Source: Bradyrhizobium sp. Rc3b
Lineage (GTDB): Bacteria; Pseudomonadota; Alphaproteobacteria; Rhizobiales; Xanthobacteraceae
DNA length: 64,000 nt
NCBI RefSeq assembly: GCF_900114915.1
Contig: NZ_FOUS01000010.1
Span: forward strand, 1-64,000
Direction of reading: 5' to 3'
The notes under the pieces are model-generated. The model did no database searches, was not told the DNA's origin, and saw only the letters and a list, made by a program, of their open reading frames with translations. Below, in pieces: positions 60,948 to 64,000 of this stretch (positions within the stretch are counted from its first letter, which is position 1; each line of letters begins with the position of its first letter). Position numbers and translations under genes: made by a program.

Positions 60948-60969
60948 AAGGCGCGGGGCACGCCTCTCT

Positions 60970-61125
60970 TCCCTTCTCCCCTTGTTGTGGGAGAAGGTGG
61001 CGCGAAGCGCCGGATGAGGGGTTCGTGCCGCGAAAAATTTTTGAGAGGTTTAACTCCGCGGAGAGATACCCCTCACCCGTCTCGCCGCTACGCGGCGAGC
61101 CACCCTCTCCCACAAGGGAGAGGGT
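60970..61125. repeat. Palindromic intergenic repeat, family E
   Basis: Begins CCCTTCTCCCCTTGTTGTGG and ends CTCTCCCACAAGGGAGAGGG, inner GCCGGATGAGGGG / CCCCTCACCC and CGCCGCTACGCGGCG. It lies between two converging genes and may serve as a terminator for both. Confidence 0.75.
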
Positions 61126-61133
61126 AGAGAGCC

Positions 61134-62207
61134 TCAATCCACCATATCCGCGACAGCCTTGCCGCAGGCCGTGGTGTCGGCGTTGCCGCCGAGGTCCTTG
61201 GTGCGGAGCGTGCGTTCGGCCAGCGTGCGCTCGATCGCCTCGACGATCGATTGGCCGGCTTCCTTCTCGCCGAGATGCTCGAGCATCATGGCGCCCGACC
61301 AGATCGCGCCGATCGGGTTGGCGACGCCTTGGCCGGCGATATCAGGCGCCGAGCCGTGCACCGGCTCGAACACCGAGGGGAAATCGCCCTCGGGGTTGAT
61401 ATTGCCTGACGGCGCGATGCCGATCGTCCCGGTGCAGGCCGGGCCGAGGTCGGAGAGGATGTCGCCGAACAAATTGGAGCCGACCACGACGTCGAACCAA
61501 TCCGGATGCAGCACGAAGTTCGCGGTGAGAATGTCGATGTGGTACTTGTCCCACTTCACGCCCGGAAACTTCTTCGCCATCGCCTCCACGCGCTCGTCCC
61601 AATAGGGCATGGTGATGGAGATGCCGTTGGACTTGGTCGCCGAGGTCAAATGCTTCTTCGGCCGCGACTGCGCGAGCTCGAAGGCGAACTTCAGGATGCG
61701 GTCGACGCCGGTGCGGGTCATCACCGTCTGCTGGGTGACGAACTCGCGGTCGGTGTCGGGGAACATGCGGCCACCAACGGAGGAATATTCACCTTCGGTG
61801 TTCTCGCGCACCACCCAGAAATCGATGTCGCCGGGCTTGCGGCCCGCCAGCGGCGACGGCACGCCGGGCATCAGCCGCACCGGGCGCAAATTCACATACT
61901 GGTCGAACTCCCTGCGGAACTTGATCAGCGAGCCCCACAGCGAGACGTGGTCCGGAATCTTGGCCGGCCAGCCGACCGCACCGAAATAGATCGCATCGTG
62001 CTTGCCGATCTTCTCCTTCCAGTCATCGGGCATCATCTGGCCGTGCTTCTCGTAATAGTCCCAGGACGAGAAGTCGAAATGGTCGAAATGCAGGGAGACC
62101 CCATGCTTCTTCGCCGCGGCCTCCACGACGCGCAGGCCCTCGGGCATCACTTCCTTGCCGATGCCGTCGCCGGGAATGACCGCGATCCGGTATTGTTTCT
62201 TGCTCAT
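61134..62207 (-). CDS. ttuC: Tartrate dehydrogenase/decarboxylase (TtuC type)
   Basis: The 357-residue protein is a beta-decarboxylating dehydrogenase of the isocitrate/isopropylmalate family. It has AVIPGDGIGKEVMPEG, the substrate-site arginines (FRREFDQYVNLRPVRL), ENTEGEYSS, and metal-binding aspartates in SNLFGDILSDLG. The motif set is that of tartrate dehydrogenase/D-malate dehydrogenase. It oxidises and decarboxylates tartrate or D-malate with NAD. The start is ATG 62207 with AAGGACG upstream. It is divergent from an SDR gene (155 bases). Confidence 0.9.
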   Translation of the reverse strand: MSKKQYRIAVIPGDGIGKEVMPEGLRVVEAAAKKHGVSLHFDHFDFSSWDYYEKHGQMMPDDWKEKIGKHDAIYFGAVGWPAKIPDHVSLWGSLIKFRREFDQYVNLRPVRLMPGVPSPLAGRKPGDIDFWVVRENTEGEYSSVGGRMFPDTDREFVTQQTVMTRTGVDRILKFAFELAQSRPKKHLTSATKSNGISITMPYWDERVEAMAKKFPGVKWDKYHIDILTANFVLHPDWFDVVVGSNLFGDILSDLGPACTGTIGIAPSGNINPEGDFPSVFEPVHGSAPDIAGQGVANPIGAIWSGAMMLEHLGEKEAGQSIVEAIERTLAERTLRTKDLGGNADTTACGKAVADMVD

Positions 62208-62361
62208 CGAGAACGTCCTTGGTTGGTCCGGCAGTCGCCGCCTTTTGACCGCATTGCAATGGACCAAACGCAGCGGCAGTGCAACGCTGCACTGCAATGT
62301 TGACCATGGCGCGGCCAAGCGCCTACTGATTTCATCCTGTTCCTATCCTGCGAGTACCCTC

Positions 62362-63138
62362 ATGGATCTGCATCTGCGCGGCAAGCGCGTCCTGATCACC
62401 GGCGCGTCCAAGGGCATTGGCGCCGCCGCCGCCGAAGCGTTTGCCGAGGAAGGCGCGCACCTCCTGCTCGCCGCCCGCAACGGCGACCAGCTCAAGGCGC
62501 TGGCCGAGCGCCTGCGTTCCGCCCACCAGATCGATGCCGCAACGAGCATCGTCGATCTTCGCAAGGCCGAGGATCTGGCGCGGCTTGCGAAGGAAGCCGC
62601 CGACATCGACGTGCTCGTGAACAATGCGGGCGACATCCCCGGCGGCTCGATCGACAAGATCGACGAAGCGACCTGGCGTCACGCCTGGGAATTGAAAGTG
62701 TTCGGCTATATCAACCTGACGCGGCAGATCTACGCGCAGATGAAGGCGAAGGGTGGCGGCGTCATCGTCAACGATATCGGCGCAGCCGGCGAAAAGTTCG
62801 ACGCCAATTACATCTGCGGCAGCGCCGGCAATGCCGCGTTGATGGCCTTCACCCGCGCGCTCGGCGGAAAAAGTCTCGCCGACAACATCCGCGTGGTCGG
62901 CATCAATCCCGGCCCCGTCGGCACCGATCGCCACGTCACCCTGCTCAAGACGCGGGCCAAGCACCAGTTCGGCGACGAGAACCGCTACAAGGAATTCCAG
63001 AAGAGCCTGCCGCTCGGCCGTCCCGCGCATGCGCGCGAGATCGGCGATCTCATGGCGTTCCTGGCGTCGGACCGCGCCGGCTATACGTCGGGCGTGATCT
63101 ACACGGTGGACGGCGGCATCAGCGCTGGCTGGGGCTAA
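62362..63138 (+). CDS. SDR family protein with non-canonical active site
   Basis: The 258-residue Rossmann protein has TGASKGIG (13-20), NNAG (87-90) and a normal end YTVDGGISAGWG, so the nucleotide-binding part is intact. The catalytic area reads VNDIGAAGEKFDANYICGSA followed by GNAAL. The usual Ser is missing. The place of the Tyr in Y-x3-K is taken by Gly, and the Lys by Asn157; the nearest Tyr is 150. So ordinary alcohol/ketone redox chemistry is doubtful. The start is ATG 62362. It is followed by a repeat and an amidase gene. Confidence 0.85.
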   Translation: MDLHLRGKRVLITGASKGIGAAAAEAFAEEGAHLLLAARNGDQLKALAERLRSAHQIDAATSIVDLRKAEDLARLAKEAADIDVLVNNAGDIPGGSIDKIDEATWRHAWELKVFGYINLTRQIYAQMKAKGGGVIVNDIGAAGEKFDANYICGSAGNAALMAFTRALGGKSLADNIRVVGINPGPVGTDRHVTLLKTRAKHQFGDENRYKEFQKSLPLGRPAHAREIGDLMAFLASDRAGYTSGVIYTVDGGISAGWG

Positions 63139-63147
63139 CTCTATCCG

Positions 63148-63233
63148 CATCATTGCGAGCGAAGCGAAGCAATCCAGATTGTTGCCGCGGACGGACTCTG
63201 GATTGCATCGTCGCTTCGCTCCTCGCAATGACG
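63148..63233. repeat. Palindromic intergenic repeat, family A
   Basis: CATTGCGAGCGAAGCGAAGC at the left and TCGTCGCTTCGCTCCTCGCAATG at the right, inner GCAATCCAGA / TCTGGATTGC. It is the best conserved copy in the window. Confidence 0.8.
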
Positions 63234-63260
63234 AACAGAATAAGCACAGGAGTAAAGTAA

Positions 63261-64000
63261 TTGTCTCAAGACCTGATCCGTGAAACCGCCTGCGCCGTCG
63301 TCGACAAGCTGCGGTCCGGCGATGTCTCGCCGCTCGAGCTGCTCGATGTCGTGGAGAAGCGCATCAGTGAGGTCGACGGCAAGGTGAACGCGCTGCCGAT
63401 CCTGTGTTTCGAGCGCGCGCGGGACAGCGCCAAGGCCCTGATGCGGAAACCCGCCGGCGCGCGGGGGCTGCTCGCGGGCCTGCCGGTGCCGATCAAGGAC
63501 CTGACCGACGTTGCGGGCGTGTTGAACACGCAGGGCTCGCCGATCTTCAAGGACAATATCCCCGCCAAGTCCGACCTCATGGTCGAGAACCTCGAGGCCA
63601 ACGGCGCGGTGGTCTACGCCAAATCCAACACGCCGGAATTCGGCGCCGGCGCCAACACTTTCAATGAAGTGTTCGGCGCAACCCTCAATCCCTGGGATAC
63701 TTCAAAATCCGCGGCGGGCTCTTCCGGCGGCGCGGCCGTGGCGCTGGCCACCGGCATGGCCTGGCTGGCGCAAGGCTCCGACATGGGCGGCAGCTTGCGC
63801 AGCCCCGCGGCTTTCTGCGGCGTCGTCGGCATGCGCCCGAGCATCGGCCGCGTCGCACATACTCCCAAATCCGGCATCGATCGCAATCTCGGCGTGGTCG
63901 GCCCGATGGCGCGCAGCGTCGAGGATCTCGCGCTGCTGCTGGATGCGATGAGCGGCGATTACGCGGACGATCCGCTGTCACTGCCGGCGCCCACGACCTC
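63261..64000 (+). CDS. Amidase signature family protein (cut by window edge)
   Basis: The frame from TTG 63261 stays open to the window end, giving 246 residues of an amidase. AGGAG lies at 63248-63252, eight bases before the TTG, which supports this start. The Lys79 (LPVPIKDLTD), the Ser-Gly loop (SAAGSSGGAAVA) and the nucleophile segment GSDMGGSLRSPAAFCG are all present, so the visible part holds the whole catalytic triad. It hydrolyses an amide of unknown identity. It lies downstream of the SDR gene, after a repeat, on the same strand. Confidence 0.9.
   Translation, partial: MSQDLIRETACAVVDKLRSGDVSPLELLDVVEKRISEVDGKVNALPILCFERARDSAKALMRKPAGARGLLAGLPVPIKDLTDVAGVLNTQGSPIFKDNIPAKSDLMVENLEANGAVVYAKSNTPEFGAGANTFNEVFGATLNPWDTSKSAAGSSGGAAVALATGMAWLAQGSDMGGSLRSPAAFCGVVGMRPSIGRVAHTPKSGIDRNLGVVGPMARSVEDLALLLDAMSGDYADDPLSLPAPTT

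Noticed and set aside
1..64000. CRISPR arrays, tRNA and rRNA genes
   Set aside because: No regularly spaced direct repeats were seen. The palindromic repeats are dispersed single units, not arrays. No tRNA or rRNA sequence was recognised by eye.

Overview
The window is high-GC DNA from an alphaproteobacterium, most likely Bradyrhizobium or a close relative. The evidence is the protein families present (many acyl-CoA enzymes, Liv-type and Bug-type uptake, PF09859 and AlkB oxygenases, several chemoreceptors), the codon use, and the many short palindromic intergenic repeats. I saw no rRNA, tRNA or CRISPR. About 60 protein genes are supported. Gene starts were chosen mainly from Shine-Dalgarno (SD) sites and stop/start overlaps.

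Layout. 1-0.26 kb: the 3' end of an IS transposase. 0.5-1.9 kb: alkB and a second 2-oxoglutarate oxygenase (probable DNA/RNA repair). 2.2-4.3 kb: amidase plus DUF2848 protein. 4.5-7.0 kb: operon of a DUF35 Zn-ribbon protein, a thiolase-like enzyme and an SDR. 7.2-8.3 kb: Tat-exported SMP-30-like lactonase. 8.3-11.1 kb: ppc (PEP carboxylase), followed upstream by about 1 kb of repeat-like DNA. 12.2-17.2 kb: a lower-GC segment marked by four copies of one repeat family that I saw nowhere else here. It carries a methyltransferase coupled to a Bug/TctC protein, a LysR regulator, small membrane ORFs and a quinone-oxidoreductase-like enzyme. 17.3-18.9 kb: YccF and a rhomboid protease.

18.9-38.0 kb is a dense acyl-CoA catabolic region: four crotonase-fold enzymes with different active sites, two acyl-CoA synthetases, two acyl-CoA dehydrogenases, two SDRs, an APH-like kinase with a DUF6285 partner, a VOC protein, a flavin reductase-like protein, YghU, a nitronate monooxygenase and a TLP1 thiolase-like protein. 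The kinase, DUF6285 protein, ACAD11-like dehydrogenase, SDR and CoA ligase together match the part list of the levulinate/4-hydroxyacid (Lva) pathway.

38.1-42.5 kb: RND efflux adaptor and pump. 42.7-46.3 kb: two chemoreceptors, one Aer-like, with nearly the same signalling domain. 46.5-50.2 kb: a complete four-carbon acid sugar set (ltnD, otnI, otnK, otnC) that would turn L-threonate into dihydroxyacetone phosphate. 50.9-55.6 kb: a complete branched-chain-type ABC uptake system (livF, livG, livM, livH and a binding protein). 55.7-64 kb: a catabolic block of a DUF1445 hydro-lyase divergent from a LysR regulator, an M20 amidohydrolase, a 2-hydroxyacid dehydrogenase, an Ldh-family dehydrogenase, a TtuC-type decarboxylating dehydrogenase, an SDR with a degenerate active site, and an amidase cut by the window edge.

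Most intergenic gaps hold palindromic repeats that fall into about ten families. Several form the stop codon of the gene before them.
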